Shown: positions 14,187 to 28,816, numbered from the stretch's first letter. The stretch: 64,000 bases of DNA from Auanema rhodensis (GCA_964057225.1 OZ059897.1:13640001-13704000), one strand, 5' to 3'. Numbers and translations: made by a program. The notes: a model not told the origin generated them from the sequence alone.

Positions 14187-16500
14187 CTTGGCAATATATA
14201 TTTAACAAATCCAAATGATCACTTACGAAATTCGCTCAATGTTTAGGGTACAGCTTGGTAAACGTATCATTCTGTTTTTTTTTAATCATCAAATGATTTT
14301 TCTTGGATATGTTTTTACGACAAAATGAATGTGTTTATCCATTTTGTTAGTTTTCACTTCTTTAAAAGATCAAAGAAACCTCGTTTTCATCAATTATGTG
14401 CTTACGAGCTGTCGTTCTTTATGATAGCAATTATTTTTTTTAGGGCAATAGGTTCATATTTCAATAGGTCAGTTATGAATATAAAGGACAGACTTAAATA
14501 TAGTCTTTAAAAAACAATTGTGTTATGCTTGGAAGGAAGTTGAGAGCTAGTCATTGGTTACAACATCTTTTGTTTGTAAATTGAATCTCATATTGTTTCT
14601 ATGAAAGTAATCGGAGACAAACAGTCCCTTCATGTGCTTTATTCAATAAATTCAGTCAAATCTTACCATTTTAATGACTAGATTGCTAATTACTTCGATT
14701 ACGAGAGGATTACGAGAGTTTCAGTAGTCATGTTTGCTTGTAATCTCAGTAAGAAGTCGTGTAAAGGTCAACCAGGTGTTACAATCCCTAAATACCTTAA
14801 TCTGTAAATTGCGCAACTGTGAATTTTCGCAGACATAGTTTTGCTTGTTCTTCACATTTCCTAATTAATTGCTAATTCATACTTCAGAATAAGATATACA
14901 AACGTTAACTGCTCTTAAAGACTTCTGTACTCGGTCATCATTCAAATGTTCTGAACAACATCATCAACATCATGTAGATAATGTTCCTTTTTGTGTGCAT
15001 ATGTGGTCTCAACTAAACCATAAATAGGCATAGTTAAAACATTGTATACATACATGTACAACTAACTATAGGAGTGCATATCATGTAGATGATGAATATT
15101 GAATAATGACACAGCTGAATATAGCTATATTCATGTCGAAAAACAAACAACAACAGATGACGCACTCATTACATGACCAGTCGCTAGTTGTCTCTTGTTT
15201 TTCCTTAATTGTAAGGCAGATGACAGCCTGATACTCCATTTTAGGCCATTCAGCCTGTGGCACTGACCCTCATCAAGTCAAGATGCTGCCTTTTTCTGCT
15301 TAGTCTTTCTTGATTAACAGTTGCCCCATCAGAATACAGTCAAGCTTTCGTTTCTATATTTATGTTCTAAAACTCAAGACTTATCTAACGGCTATATCAT
15401 GATGATTCATGGACACTATCAGCTATTCGCTGTAACTGTAACATCCCACATCTATTTTGTAATGATGATGCGTCAAACCGGGAATTGAGTGTAGCATTCA
15501 TTTATATTATCAAACGTCGAACTATTTCTTCAGTTATTCAGATGTTCTCCTAGAGCTCCCAGTCAACTCTACATTATCCACAATCGTTAAGAGTATCAAT
15601 AAACCGTTGTACTATGTTTTACTCAGTGCTTCCCTTTCCTGTACATTCTGGAACAAGTTATTATAGAGGAAAGATCGTTTTTTTCCTAATTATTTCTCTT
15701 TAGTCTTTACTATCCCTCGACAGAATAGGTTAGTTATCCTAATAAAGCGTAAGTTGAGAAGATGTATTGTTGACTCAGGACTAAAACGCAATTAACAAAG
15801 TCCCAAAGACTATATCATGACATTGGAACAGAGGCCAGATGTCATGAGATACCGTGTTGACCAAACGGATTTAGAAGCGGTTGGGTTCCATGTGATGACA
15901 ATCTGGAACCGATCCTCTCACCTCCGCTTTGCTCTTTATGTGCCCTCTGCTCCCTCCTTCATCTCTCGTATATATGACAACTTGGAGATCAATCTGTTCA
16001 TTATCCTCTTTGAAATCTCCCAGTCAACCTGCTGCTCTCGCTTTCTTTGGCCTGATGCGCTGCTCAGAGCATCTGTCCAGATTATCGCACTTGATTTTTT
16101 TGTATTAAGCTACTCCACTAGCATATACTGATTATAAAGAAGATATAATAGTAAAATATGTTTCTTAACATAATGTTTCATTAGCGAATAAGAAAATAAT
16201 CTAAGAATCATAATACAACCGTTAAGCAGAAATGACAGTGAATAATGGTTTCTTATGTTTGACTTGTTAGATGACGTGGCATCTAATTAACATAATCACT
16301 AGATTTCATGCAACAGACTTTCTATTTTGCAACCAGAAGGAGATTTTCAATGTTCAATATACAGAGTTTGCCTAATTGTGTTAGTTCAATAAGCAGAAAA
16401 GACATATGCATGCATGTATATATGCAATATCACGTAAATTGACTAATAGATGATTAAGTGGTAAGGTATTTCGATCTAATTTACGAATAAATAATTTCCT
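14187..16500. other. ddx-19 3' flank and start of gene desert; no gene seen
   Basis: The first few hundred bases are T-rich and are probably ddx-19 3' UTR; an AATAAA occurs near 14645. The rest has balanced composition and no open frame with family character on either strand. No RNA gene was recognised. Confidence 0.55.
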
Positions 16501-19500
16501 TTATAGTATTACGCTAAGGATTTGGTTATATACTACATACCTCATCTGGTCTTTCCGGGTGATTCGTATGCCCCCTAATTGCAATAGCAAACCACGCTTG
16601 TCCAGCATTTCATATTTTCATGTTTCATATAGTAATTTCTCAGCAATTCATTCTAACTTGTCAAACATTATCGAATCGAACACATGGTTCGGCATTCATT
16701 CTCTAATCGGTCATAACCAACTTGTCGTCAAAGCCGTACCCTTCAATAGTCACCGAACTTAGTCACGGTTTATCCAGCATCTCCACTTTTTTTAATCTTT
16801 AAAGCGCTGTATAGGTCCTCATCTCATCAAAGCTATTGTCATTGAGTCACCCACACATACACCACTCTGAACCATTGATTCGGAGTCTATTATCTCTTTT
16901 GCTACATACAGCAATCTACCACAGATCATCCTCTTTAGATCCGAAACTCTGGAGTTATCCTTTTTTTATTTTTTCTTCACACTCTTTATATTGCATTATG
17001 TCTCTCTTTTCTTCCTGAACTATCTGATGATTGTCTTTCTGTTTTTCTATTGCGCAATAGAAGTCAGAACCTTCAGTCAACATAAGATATCATCTCAAAG
17101 GCCAATCATTACGATTATTCCATTATCTATTAATAACTCATCAAACAATCCCCCGGATTACTCTCTATCTCCCTTTCTTCAAGATCAGTCATCGTAAGTT
17201 AAGCGATATGTAGAAAAAATAAGGAATGTTTATGAAAAATTAAAGAAGAAGTCTGAGCACTCATATTATTAGCTTTGTCTTCTTATAATGAAAAATAAAT
17301 AATATATAATATCAAGATAAGACTGTTGGAAAGGTGATAAGTTTCCTTCATTAATTGTGATTGCTCATTCTCACATGGCTTTGAAATTCTTTTTTTTCTG
17401 CTATAACATGAAGAATATACTTTGATACTGATATTGATATTAAGAAATCAATTTCATTCTCAGCGGAAGTGTTAAATATTATTTTGAATTCACGTCTTTT
17501 TAAGTACAAACTTTGCAGTCTTTATCAGATCAAAAGAAATGTTCATTGAGTGTAATTTTAAAATTTAAATGTTGTTTAAAATATAATTTTCGATATTAAC
17601 CAAATAATAAAAAATCATTGATTATATCGATTTTATTATAGTTTGATTATATAACTTTTGGTAAGTTTCAACACGTTTTCTTCAAATAACCAGTGAGTTT
17701 CTGCTAAACTTGTATAATATTATATAACTTAAACAGTTCGTAAATATTTCAATACACTTATTTTATTATTTGCATCATTTATGGTTATATTTATAGTTTA
17801 TATCAGTTCATCATATCATATTATTTACTCTCCCACGCTTGAATAGTAACTATTATCTTATTGACCTGTCAAGTGGTCGATTTATAGTGTTTCTAATATT
17901 TGAAACATTCGCCATATTTTTATAATTTTATTGAATAAAATTGAAAGATTTAATTCCTTTTGTTCCAAGCATCTGTTTGTTTTTTGTCTTCATAATGGCT
18001 TCTTCTTTTTCAGTCAAGCCTTCCATTTTTCAATGCATTTGAACCACTTAACACGAGACTAATCTCTCTTGCCATATTATTCAAACTTTCTAAATACGCT
18101 TTTTGAAATTCAACAAGTCACGAGAAATCTTCTCGGTTATTCATTCTTTCGTTTGTCTTTTCCTGTTTCATTCGCTTTCTCCTTTGTCAGTTCGGATTTC
18201 CACAGATGGCCATCAGGCTTTCGAACCCAGCTGCCACCTGCGTCTTCTCTCGTCAGTTTAAACGCTAAATTTGACCTTTCTTGAATTCTCGTTTTCATTA
18301 TTTATTCTACCTATACCCGCGAATTCTGAATGTTTCTGTATCAGCGTCTTCTTCTCAATTGTCTATTTAATTATTTTGGAAATGGTGCAATCCCTCCAAG
18401 CACAACGACTTCTAAACTAGAAAGCCCCCAGTATTAATTCGTTTGCCATTTATTAGCTCAGTTCACTTTTTACTTCTCCAAGTAAACCCAGCATTATGGT
18501 TCTTTCAAACCTCAGAGAAGCTTCTGAATACTCTCTCTTTGATTGAGCGCTAACTAATCCCTTGGAAATGAGAAGCAGTCATCACCATCTGGAGCTTGTT
18601 TTTGCCATTATTGGTAGTTGGAAATAGAAAATGAACATCCTTTGCTTCTTCCTCTCGCTATTTTCCTTTTTTCTTTCTCTTGCTTCTCATCCTCTCATCA
18701 TTTGATTGAAACCTCATGCTTTTTGCGCCTGTCATCTATTCTCTATCTCATTTCGGTTCTCTTTCTTCCACTTTAGTCTTACCCCCATCCATTCCGTTTG
18801 ACCAACACCAGAAGGCATTTTGTCATAAGCTTTATGCCGTATGGCTTGAATCATGCTTTTCCTCAGCTCATCATCTCAACTGACCGCCTTTTCTCGCTTA
18901 AGGATCTAACTCGTCAATTATCAAACGGCTCTTGTGGGAAACAAATGGTTATGTAGCTTTGGAAATCTTTATGCTTAAATTCTTTCAACACTCCTCGTCT
19001 GATACATCTCCTGCTCGATTCATCATCATCATATAGCCTTCTTGGAAGCAAGTGATTGGCCTCTTCATCAGTTCTGCACAGCTCAATTATTCACATTCTT
19101 CCAAATACTCAAATTCCAATATCTAACGGATTTTACCTCTTAGCCACAATATATTGCATTGACCTACGTGCTTATTGCGTTGAGTTGTGATTAAGGTTAT
19201 AAACCTTTAATCCTCCTCTTTTAGTCAACTTTCTGTTCAAATTTTCAGTTGCTGCAGACGACACATGCGACCTCTTCTTCATCTGTCAAGTTGGCGTAAA
19301 TTCTCATACAAACCAGCCTACAGCATCATTCGTTTGTTGTTTTAGGCTTCTGCGTATTGTTCTATCTATTTATTCCCCAATCACTCATTCAATCAACATA
19401 AAGACCGTTTTTGCATTTTCCAACCTCTTGAACAATCCCTGGCTATTGTGAGACCAATGATATCTACTGCCCCCAACATTAGGACCAATACTTTTATCAT

Positions 19501-22500
19501 CTCATCAAGAAAACTATTATATAACTATATCATATGATCTTTTTGTCTCTAATCAAAATACATTACCTCATCAGTTTGCTATCTAAATATTATTTTCTAT
19601 TAGTCATCTCTACAGGTTATCCGAATCTGAAGGTCCTTTCCATCATCTATCTTGTTCTATCTCCCCTTCATGGAATAATAATCGGATTTCCGTATGTCAA
19701 TATCGTTTCGATTATATGTATGTTATCGTATCCATACGGAGAAAACTTGTATCTGTCTGAGAATACGTTAACTTCCATTCTTCGAAATACGGCGAGGTTC
19801 ATCCAATATCCTTTCTTTTGAATACCTTTATGGCAATCGCAACTTTCACCCATTTGCACTGTTCTATTATATATATTCCATTTGCTATTACTTTCTCTTT
19901 TTGCTTTCGTAGTTGAATATTGCTAATCTACCGTAATCTCTATGTTTGTGAATCTATGATGGATTGCTCCGGTCAAGGAAATAGACTGGATTCGGGTCCT
20001 AGATGGGTGCCAGACTTACTGCAGTAGACCTCCAACCAGTCTATACTGCACATAATCCTTGGGTCCCGGAGTTAATGGCCAAAACTAACATTACGTCCAG
20101 ATAGGATCAAGAGGTCACGACAGATTGGCCTAAACCTTCTTCCCCAACCCTGCTCCGCTTACCCCTCATCGCTCATCTATCACTAGATTTGTGGCAAAAC
20201 TAAGACGACCTCGACCACCTATGGCAAATTTTCTCCAAGCAAACAAGATTTAACACTTCTGTTACTTTCCTTCTGGGCTTCTACACCTTGCTACATGTTA
20301 TCTTGTTCCATCTTTTTTGTTAGTTCTATGGATGAAGCCCTGAGTCTCTATGAGCAGTTTCTCGTTTTCTTTTTTCCATGGAAGCTTATAAGAATGATGT
20401 GCTATTGATATGTGGATCTTCAAAGCGAACCAGTTAACAAATCGTCAGTACTTCGTCTTCGTAACCATTGTTCACACTTTCTTTCATCACGCTGAGGCTA
20501 AAGTCTTTCGGCATTGCGCTTGTCCTGACAATAAGAAGCCTTGCTTATTTCATACTTCTATCGACATATATGTATATACTATATCTCATAACTCTCTTTC
20601 AATCTCTTCGTTTTACTCTTTCTTTTCCGTTCTCTCACACTCACCCATCGTTCTCCCACATTTTCCATATTCATATAATATTTCAATATTCTTACTTGTT
20701 CTTTAGTGATGGAAAGAACGGGTGAAGATAGAATTAAGACGACCAATGTCTAGATGGACATACTATTCCCTTGGCGAATCAGTCCAACTGTTTTGCATAT
20801 TTTCTTTTTCAACGAACAAATTCTGTTTTCTAGTTTCTTAAACATCTTTTCGTTTCCAATTTTCTTTCCTTCCTGTGTTCTCTAGGCTCTCATTCATTAG
20901 TTTTGGCCTGAACACTGCTCAGAAATTCTCTATTTCCCAAACACTGGACACATAGGAAAAAGAATGAGCAGGCAATTTTCATTATTTTCAACCCCGATTA
21001 AACTGCCGTGGTCAGTCATATTGAAAGCTTACGTCCAAATTTCATTTCTCATTTGCTTTTCATATATATGTAAGTATATTTAATTCGAAATTGACAGAAT
21101 CGTTCACAATGTGTCGCTTCTCTACTTATTTTCTTTTCTTTAATTTGATCTATAAACATCTAAGTTTAAAAAAATAAATATATAAAGTAGAATTGAATAT
21201 TGTGCAATCTTCTATTACTCCTAATCTATAAACCTAAAGCGCAGATAATTAATCTTCTAGATCAATATAGAGAATTGTTTATCACTTCACTTAAAAACTA
21301 CTATTTTCTAATAACTTCTATTGAGTATGATTTCTTCTTCTTTTTTTTTATTCTCACTTTTTTTTGCAAATAATAGCTCATGAACTAGTCTTTCTCGTGT
21401 GAAGATACGAATTTTTGTTTAAGCTTGCTAAAAGAAATTTTTTTAAAAAAGAAATGCAAAACTGAGAAGCTTGTCGGCGTCATCAACACCATCTGTACTG
21501 TATTCTTTTTGCTTCACAACCTCTGTCCAGTCATTGTAGTAGTCCTGCCTGTAAAACAAGCACTGTGAATGGAACTGAGGTGGTAAGAGAAGAAAAGAAG
21601 GATATATTGACAGTGGATAGTTTGCACAACTGAGGCAAGAGAAGACGCACTGTCTTCTGAACTGAAGCCGAAGAAGAGACGTCGCCCTTCCTTTATAAGT
21701 GAAATAGCGAACAGAATTGAGAGATATTAAGCAAGAAGATTGAAAAGGATTGTTCCGATCGGCACAATGATGACATAACGGAGAATCAAAAGCTCGTGCT
21801 GCATACCGTCGTCCACACCAAATTGCTATAGGAGTTCAGAAGACAGAAGCATGCAACAATAAGAATAAGAATTAAACGGGAAAGAGATTGAGGAAAAGAG
21901 AGATTGTTAGAGAAAGAGGTAAAGCAGAAGGAAGAAGAAGATACTCCTTTCTGAGGAAAGAGATGGACTAAAGTCGCGAAATTCATAATGTGCTACGATA
22001 CAAAGCACGTTATACCACTGTCTAGGCCAATCTGTTCTTTCTTGACTTCTCTCTTTCGTTTTATTTCTCACATACTTTTTCTCACCGTTGTCGCAAAATT
22101 TACTATAACACATCTGTCTATCATATATTTCGATTTACAGTACTTTTTCCGTCTGTCTCTTCATGTATTAGGTCAACCACTATGTATACTTCTATACATA
22201 TATTCATTTGTCTGTCTCCTAATAACAATCTGCAAGCACACTATATATGAGTTTGTTAGAATATGTATAATATGCTGAAAAAAATTAAATTTATAATGAT
22301 CTATTTTTCAAAATGTAAACATACTTTCTGATTCAAAATCATATATTTTAAAGAATAATGTTAAAAAGAAAACCATTCTTACTATTACTTAGTATTTCAT
22401 ATTAAAACATGAAATATGTTTCGTTTATCTGTTACTTTCCACTCATCTAATGATGTCTTCTATGAGGTTCCACTTGCTTTTGTATTTGTATTCCTAAAAA

Positions 22501-25500
22501 CCGACCTAGTGTAGTACTTCTAATTCTTAAGTTCAGCTCAACCTCACAGCATTTGCTTCTTACTTTCTTTATTAAAGTCTATTCTTTAATGCTAGTTTCT
22601 AAGTGATTACTTTCCCTTTCGTTTTCTCGATATTTCACCAAAAATGAACATCAGATTGCAAAACGTTTGACTCTTACCCTCCAGCTGCTGCGTCTTGATC
22701 GTCCCAACCAGAGATATCTTGTTTCTGAACTAATGGATGACGTGAGAGCTAGCACATATACATACATATAATAACAATATACGATCCTTTTCATTGATTT
22801 CATGTTTGGTTAAAGGAATAAAAGCTGTTAACATTAATATATCTGGACGCATTTATGTACTTTTAGTCATTCTAATAGGCTGGCGCCCTCTCTTTTCCTC
22901 TTCTTTATTAAGTTATTTAAATGCTTTTTCTATTGACAGTCTCAAACTGGATCTAGACAAGATGATGAAGAAAATAATAATACTTTTTATTATTATTATT
23001 ATCGTAACTATTATTTCTATTATTTTTTGTTTATTTAAATGTTTTTCATTGTGCCATCTTAAACGTGAAATTTTACGTGTAAGTATTATTCCAAAACTAT
23101 ATTTCATCATGTTTACGGCAGCAGTTTCTTCAAACGGTTGCTCTCTTTATTTTTTCATTATTTTCTCTAATTTTTGTTTTTCAATCAATTTTTCCACAAA
23201 ATGCTCTGATTAATATATTTTTTTGTGTAAAGTATATATCTTTTCTATATCATTCAAATTTAGTATTGTAATCATTTATTGATTTATAAAATTGTACTTA
23301 GACATATTCGTCTATTGGGTTTGGCCTTCTGTCGGCAAAACGCCGCAGAAGACAAAGACCCTGTTATCAGCTGGTCATTAGATGACCATTCCTCTTTCTA
23401 TTTCTTATTCTCTATCTCGGCTGGCTGAAACAACTTGTCATGTAATTTCATTTCACAATGACCTTTTCAACACTATAACACTATATTAGGAATCATTAAT
23501 TAATTTGTATTAATTGTTCAACAGCTTTCTATCCATCTTCGAGCTTGATCCTCAAGCGACCGAACAGCTTGCTCTTTAATCACAATTAGCTAATATGTAA
23601 TCTTTCTCATGGGAGGTTTTAGCTGATGATCATATTAGTTTGGCGGTCAACTTCCCGCCACTTCTGCCAACTGAAGAAAACTGTTTGCAACGCTTTAAGG
23701 ACATTGTTAGTACTTTCATTAGATATTAACCATGAGCCTTGAAAGAAAAGAAGATTTCTTAGAGCAGCAGACACTGTCCTGATCTTTCTCTTTCATTATG
23801 GAATGTATGATGCTCAAAAGGATTTCTTTTTTTTATTTTATTTTTTTACCTGCGTCATCAAACATTGTTATTGAAATAGATTCAGATGTCAATGTAACCT
23901 TGTATTTCTTGTTCATATTTCGAACATCTGGCTCCTTATTTGGTAACAGCTCTCTTTTAGGTACATTTTCCGACGTAACAGGTTAACAGAATCTGAGGTC
24001 TTTCATGAGGTCCTGGCAATAATGACGGCTGGCAGATACAAATATAAGATATATTTATACCTTTCTGAACAATCAGCTGCATGCATTCATTATCTGTCTC
24101 GCAGCCAGATCTGAATTGTCGCTCTTCCATCATCGACTATCATCGTCAGATGCTACATATTGAGTCATTTGAAGCAACAGCATAAATGACGGAGAAAAGA
24201 AAAACCATTTGACATTCTCTCCTCATTCTCACTTCGTAATCCAGTCGCCAACTGTATTTAGCCACTTGATAGTTCATGATTACACCCTCATTCACGCTTG
24301 ATTAATCAACACCATGCTGTCTAAATCAGGTGTCAATTTGTCATAGTAGTCGACTTCCTCAAGCTTTCTCTGTTGATTTGGTCTAACAACAGATATTTTC
24401 TCAGCCCATTCGATAGACAACATGCATTTACATAAATGTATATTCTGTATGATCAAAAGGAATTCCATTTCTTATACTATAAAGAGGACAAATACTATTG
24501 ATAATTAAAAAACTTATATTCCTTCTGTTCATTTTCTGTACAACTACTTTCTCTTCTTCATTCTATTCTTTTCTTCATTTTTTAAACATCTTTTTTTCCT
24601 ACCTTCTTCTATCTTCCTTTGCCTACATACACACACAAAAGAAAGACATACGAAGCCAACAAATGACTAATCCAAGCGTACACGCTCAGACTGCGTCACC
24701 TTTTGCGGATCTATAGCTTGAGTCTTTCAAATATTCCCCACAAACTTACTACTTTCTAACTCACTGGTTTTACTTTGCTTTTTTGATCCAGCTTGCTACT
24801 GGCACTTTATGATCTTTTCAGTTTCTATCTTCTAAGTGACAGAAACTAATTCTACATGCTTTTCAATGTCTTGAAAAGATTTTTACCACAATTCAATTGA
24901 CTAGATGCATCTCTATAAGACGTTTTGCCTTACGATCTGCGAGTGACTTTCGTAATGCAATATCATAATTTCGAGCATTTGATACACTCCATATCGAAAT
25001 CTCTCTTTACTCTTCGACTCACTTGCCCTCCCTCTCATCCTCTTCATCGGATGTAAGGCACTTAAGAGAAAGAGACAGAAGAGCAGAAGCTTCCATTTAT
25101 ATCCCTCGCATGAGTGCTGAAACATTGGATTGAATTTGTGCCAATTACATTGCTCTGCTTCTCTTGTCACTTCTTGTTCGGCTTCATCTTCGTTGTTGCT
25201 TCTGGCCTTTACTCATCGTTATCGTGCCTGTCTTCATCGTCATCACAACTCGTTCAAAGGCTCTGTTTCCGGCGGAGCAAATCACCAAAAAAATGGCCAA
25301 AATCTGATGCATAATTTATCATTTCATTACATTTTGATCGAATCCAAATAGCATACGTTCCTTTCTGGGCTTTTCCTTTATGAATCAGAGCTTTGGTATT
25401 GTGGTTTTACACACTCTTTTCAGCTAACGACTCCAAACCTTATAATTTGTAATTGCTAGTCAAACATTGCTATCTCTGTTCATCACTTAGCTCACACAAA

Positions 25501-28500
25501 CATAGCGCAACCATTATAATCTACACTCGCTGTAGAACTTTCAGTATCTCTCTTTCTCTCATTTGTTCTCTATCTTTCCAAGTCTTTACTTATTCTCTCA
25601 GTTTCTCCTTTATGCTTCATATCTCCCCTTTTACCTTGTATTTCATTTGCCCTTCTATAAGCTAACAACACAATGAGCATCACCGCTGTTGTCGTCATCG
25701 TACTCATTACCCGGTAGCTCATCATATTATGTACAATTTATATTATTAGCTGCTATAATCTCGGTTTTTTCCTTTTTCTGTCTATCTTTTTCTCTGCTCT
25801 CATCCACTTCTTTAGTCGAAGTTCTATTTTTCTTTTTATTGCCTCCTTCGTTTGGTCTCACGGAATACATTATTCAGAGCGTAAATGGCTTTAGTTTTTG
25901 CCTTCGGAATACTTCGAATATCCAAACTACCCAAAACAATACATCAAAAGCTGCTTTAGGTGAAACAAAGTACTCTATTCCTACAATTTAGCTTTGTTTT
26001 CTTTTTTTCCTTTTTAGCAATTGGTCAAATTTTATCCAAAGTGTTGCTTATTGAAGCACGTATATCTTTTTCTCTTTCGTTAGCATTTTCCTGCTGAATC
26101 ATCAGAGTTTTCCTCAGCTACTTATACGCTAACTCAACCTTTGATTATGCTTGATTTCTCCTACTAAAATATGCGCTGCGTAGTTTTGATTTTAGAGTAA
26201 TATATCATTATCATTCTACTTATTACTTCTTTTTCTCTGATTCTTTCTTCCACACACTCCGTCTCGGATGCGTGATACTTAAAACAAACCACATAGATTT
26301 CTTCAGCCTACAATTGACATCTGTTTCCTTTTTTGTCATCTGGGAGTCTAGGTAACAAATCGGAAAATTATATTTAACTAACGGCTGGTTGACTATGGCT
26401 AACGAAATAAGAAAAATCTATGAATTATTCAGCTGAGTTGCTTACTGCAAAATAACTTTTCAATCTTTCCATCTATTACGATTATTGTTTTCTTGAAATC
26501 ACAACTTCTTTCACTACTTACCCAAGACTTATACTTCTTTTCTTATTTTCCGACAAACATCAAGAAGGCGAAAAAAAATTTAATATTATAGCATTATTAA
26601 AGGAATCTTCTCATGTGATATTTTGCTTATTTGTGGCCATCTTAGGCAACTGAAGTCTTTCTTTTTGTCTCTGCTGTGCAACAAATAGAATGGAGCAAAA
26701 GGCTTCAACCCGATTAACTCTCTGGACATCAGAAGCGGAAGAATTCGAAGGTCCATCACGGCAGTATTAGTCACGTCGTCATCCAACACCAGTTCAAAGA
26801 CAAATGTTTCAAATTGAATTGGCTCTCCCTTCTTTTCTCCTTTCTCTCTATCTGTCTATCTCTCTCTTTACCCAGAGGATGTTGTGAAAGCTATCAGCTA
26901 CTTTTCTGGCCTCTGGGCGAGAATGACAAATCCACTTTGCAATTGTTTCTTCTCTGCCAAATACCCCTTTACTCTCATTCGCGCTACTCTTTTCTATCCA
27001 CTTATGTTTTTACTTTTATCTGAAATATAATTTGTAAAGCTGTAGGAGCGCGATAGAGTAGTGTTCCAATAATCACTTAATTGTGCCAAATTCAATAGTA
27101 GGCCGAACTAGTCAAGGCATGTACATAAATACATAGCTCCGACTTTTACTATTCCTGCTCAAGTCCGAATCTCCGTCATTGCGTTTTTTTGTCCGTTTAC
27201 TTTCTCTTGAAAGTTGAAGGCTTTCTTTTTCATTTTCTCGTTATTACTTTTTATTTAGTGAAATATTACATATTTTAAACTCCCATTAAACATAAAGTAT
27301 CTCTAAATCAGTATAAAATCTGAAAATTTTTGATACAAGTCTATGAAAATGTTTGATTAGAAGTAGTTTTTGCCCAAGGGATCATCTGCAACGCAAATGT
27401 CAGATCTTGAAAACGATACATTCCATATCTGACATGTTGTCACACATACCTTCTAACAAAGATGAGATGACACCCTTGTTTAAAAACTCAGTACGTGCAC
27501 TCCGTTTAGATGAAAGTCACAATTAGTCACGACGAGAAAATCGTTTTCTAGCCAAACAAAATGTTTACAACCGAAGTCAATGCTTTTTGAAATACATATA
27601 AAAATGTTTTCTCTAAATTTGATATTTTTATTTACATAAAGTAAAATGTTTTCTATTTTCTAATTAACCTGAGATAAAAATAATTTTTTGACATTATTTT
27701 ACATTTTTCTTGCTGTTTGTCAGAATTATTTTATTCTAATTTTTTACTTGAACAGGGAAATTGAGTACTATTGCATGCCATTTAACTGTTACATTTTTAT
27801 TTCGTACAAACAGTAAACGAATGGTTGGATTTGACTTTATTATCCCATATGGTCAATCCTTTCCTGTTGTTGTATACGTCATGTAAATGTCAGCTTTAAT
27901 CTCTTATTAATAATATGATTATAACTATATTATTTATTAACCCTAATTTTTCAAGATTAACCGGATTGCTAATTTTAACTCTTCTGATCCAGAAATAGTT
28001 TTATGGCTCTCTGTTCATGATATTTCCGTAATAGATTTACGACCCGTTCAGGCATGCCCTCTGAACACCTTGGGATTGTAAATTTCTATTTATTACGAAA
28101 AAACTTTCCTTGGGTCACCGAGCTTTCATGCAATGATTTAGCTTCATTCTATTGGGTTATAAAGAGCATATTGTATATTCTCTAAGCATCCAACATTACA
28201 ACGGTCAGTTAAGCTTTTGCATTTTAATGTCTCTTATTTGACCACTAGCAATTCCTTAAATAATTCATCTAATAGCTCTACGTTCGATGAGAATTCTCTC
28301 ACGCATACCTATTCCAATTCCTTCCGTTCCATCTTTTATAATTGCACTTATTTCTTATAATGCATTCATTCCGTTTGAGCTCTATGTTTCAGAGTAACTT
28401 TTAATAACGCTTTTCAATTTTTTTGGCAGACATTTATTTTAGATTTTTTAATCATTTAGTCTTATTTCATTTTTATTATGTTATTTTTGAAAAATAGTAT

Positions 28501-28740
28501 TATTTTTCAATATTATTGTTATTATTATTCATATATAAGAAATAGCCCATTTATTTTCTATTATCTCTTGGTTTTCTGTATGGGCGGGGTTTTGTGGTTG
28601 GGGGTAGTCGCAACGACCTCTTCATGCCCCGCCCTACCCTTCCCTTTTGACATGGTTGCCCGAGCTCTGTACACCCTTTTGCCTTTCGTATTTTCCGTAT
28701 TTCTTTGTTCATTATTTGTTTTTATAACTTCAAAGTACTT
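16501..28740 (+). other. Pyrimidine-rich noncoding region upstream of latrophilin
   Basis: For about 12 kb the + strand is dominated by T and C, with runs such as TCTTTCTCTTTGTC-like tracts, while A and especially G are low. No open frame looks protein-coding; the longest (22794-23213) is a low-complexity hydrophobic translation. The nearest downstream gene is lat-1 on the + strand, and sense-strand introns and outrons of nematodes are typically U-rich. The region therefore looks like a long 5' intron, outron or regulatory region of lat-1. That link is an inference; no upstream lat-1 exon was identified. Confidence 0.55.
21540..22015 (-). other. Purine-rich inset within the pyrimidine-rich desert
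   Basis: Between about 21540 and 22015 the + strand switches abruptly to A/G-rich (AGAGAAGAAAAGAAG and similar) and switches back just as sharply near 22020. The block is the strand-complement in character to what surrounds it. Frames on the - strand (21786-21986, 21907-22113) have no family resemblance. A small inversion or an antisense transcription unit would explain it. Confidence 0.5.
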
Positions 28741-28747
28741 TTTTCAG
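28741..28747 (+). promoter_or_regulatory. Strong 3' splice acceptor in the lat-1 leader
   Basis: TTTTCAG, preceded by a T-rich tract, ends 69 nt before the lat-1 ATG. It is either a spliced-leader acceptor or the end of a 5' UTR intron reaching into the upstream desert. The motif is seen directly; its use is inferred. Confidence 0.55.
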
Positions 28748-28816
28748 GCTTTTGCTCGTAGATTTTCTTATTCGCATTCAAAGTCTGAAGTAATGCTATT
28801 TGTCTAAAGCTTAGAA

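Noticed and set aside
18163-18170. Exact CTGTTTCA, the core of the upstream motif of C. elegans piRNA genes
   Set aside because: One exact copy in 64 kb is what chance predicts, and the other near matches end in C; there is no cluster, so no case for a piRNA locus.
18205-18240. B-box-like GGGTTCGAAAGCC on the - strand suggesting a tRNA
   Set aside because: No acceptor stem or T-stem pairing can be formed around it, and no A box lies at the right distance.
22960-23040. ATT/TTA microsatellite-like tract
   Set aside because: Imperfect and short; not a true repeat array.
22794-23213. Longest open frame in the desert, 139 codons
   Set aside because: The translation is a low-complexity run of Ile, Phe, Leu and Ser expected from T-rich DNA; no family pattern or splice structure.
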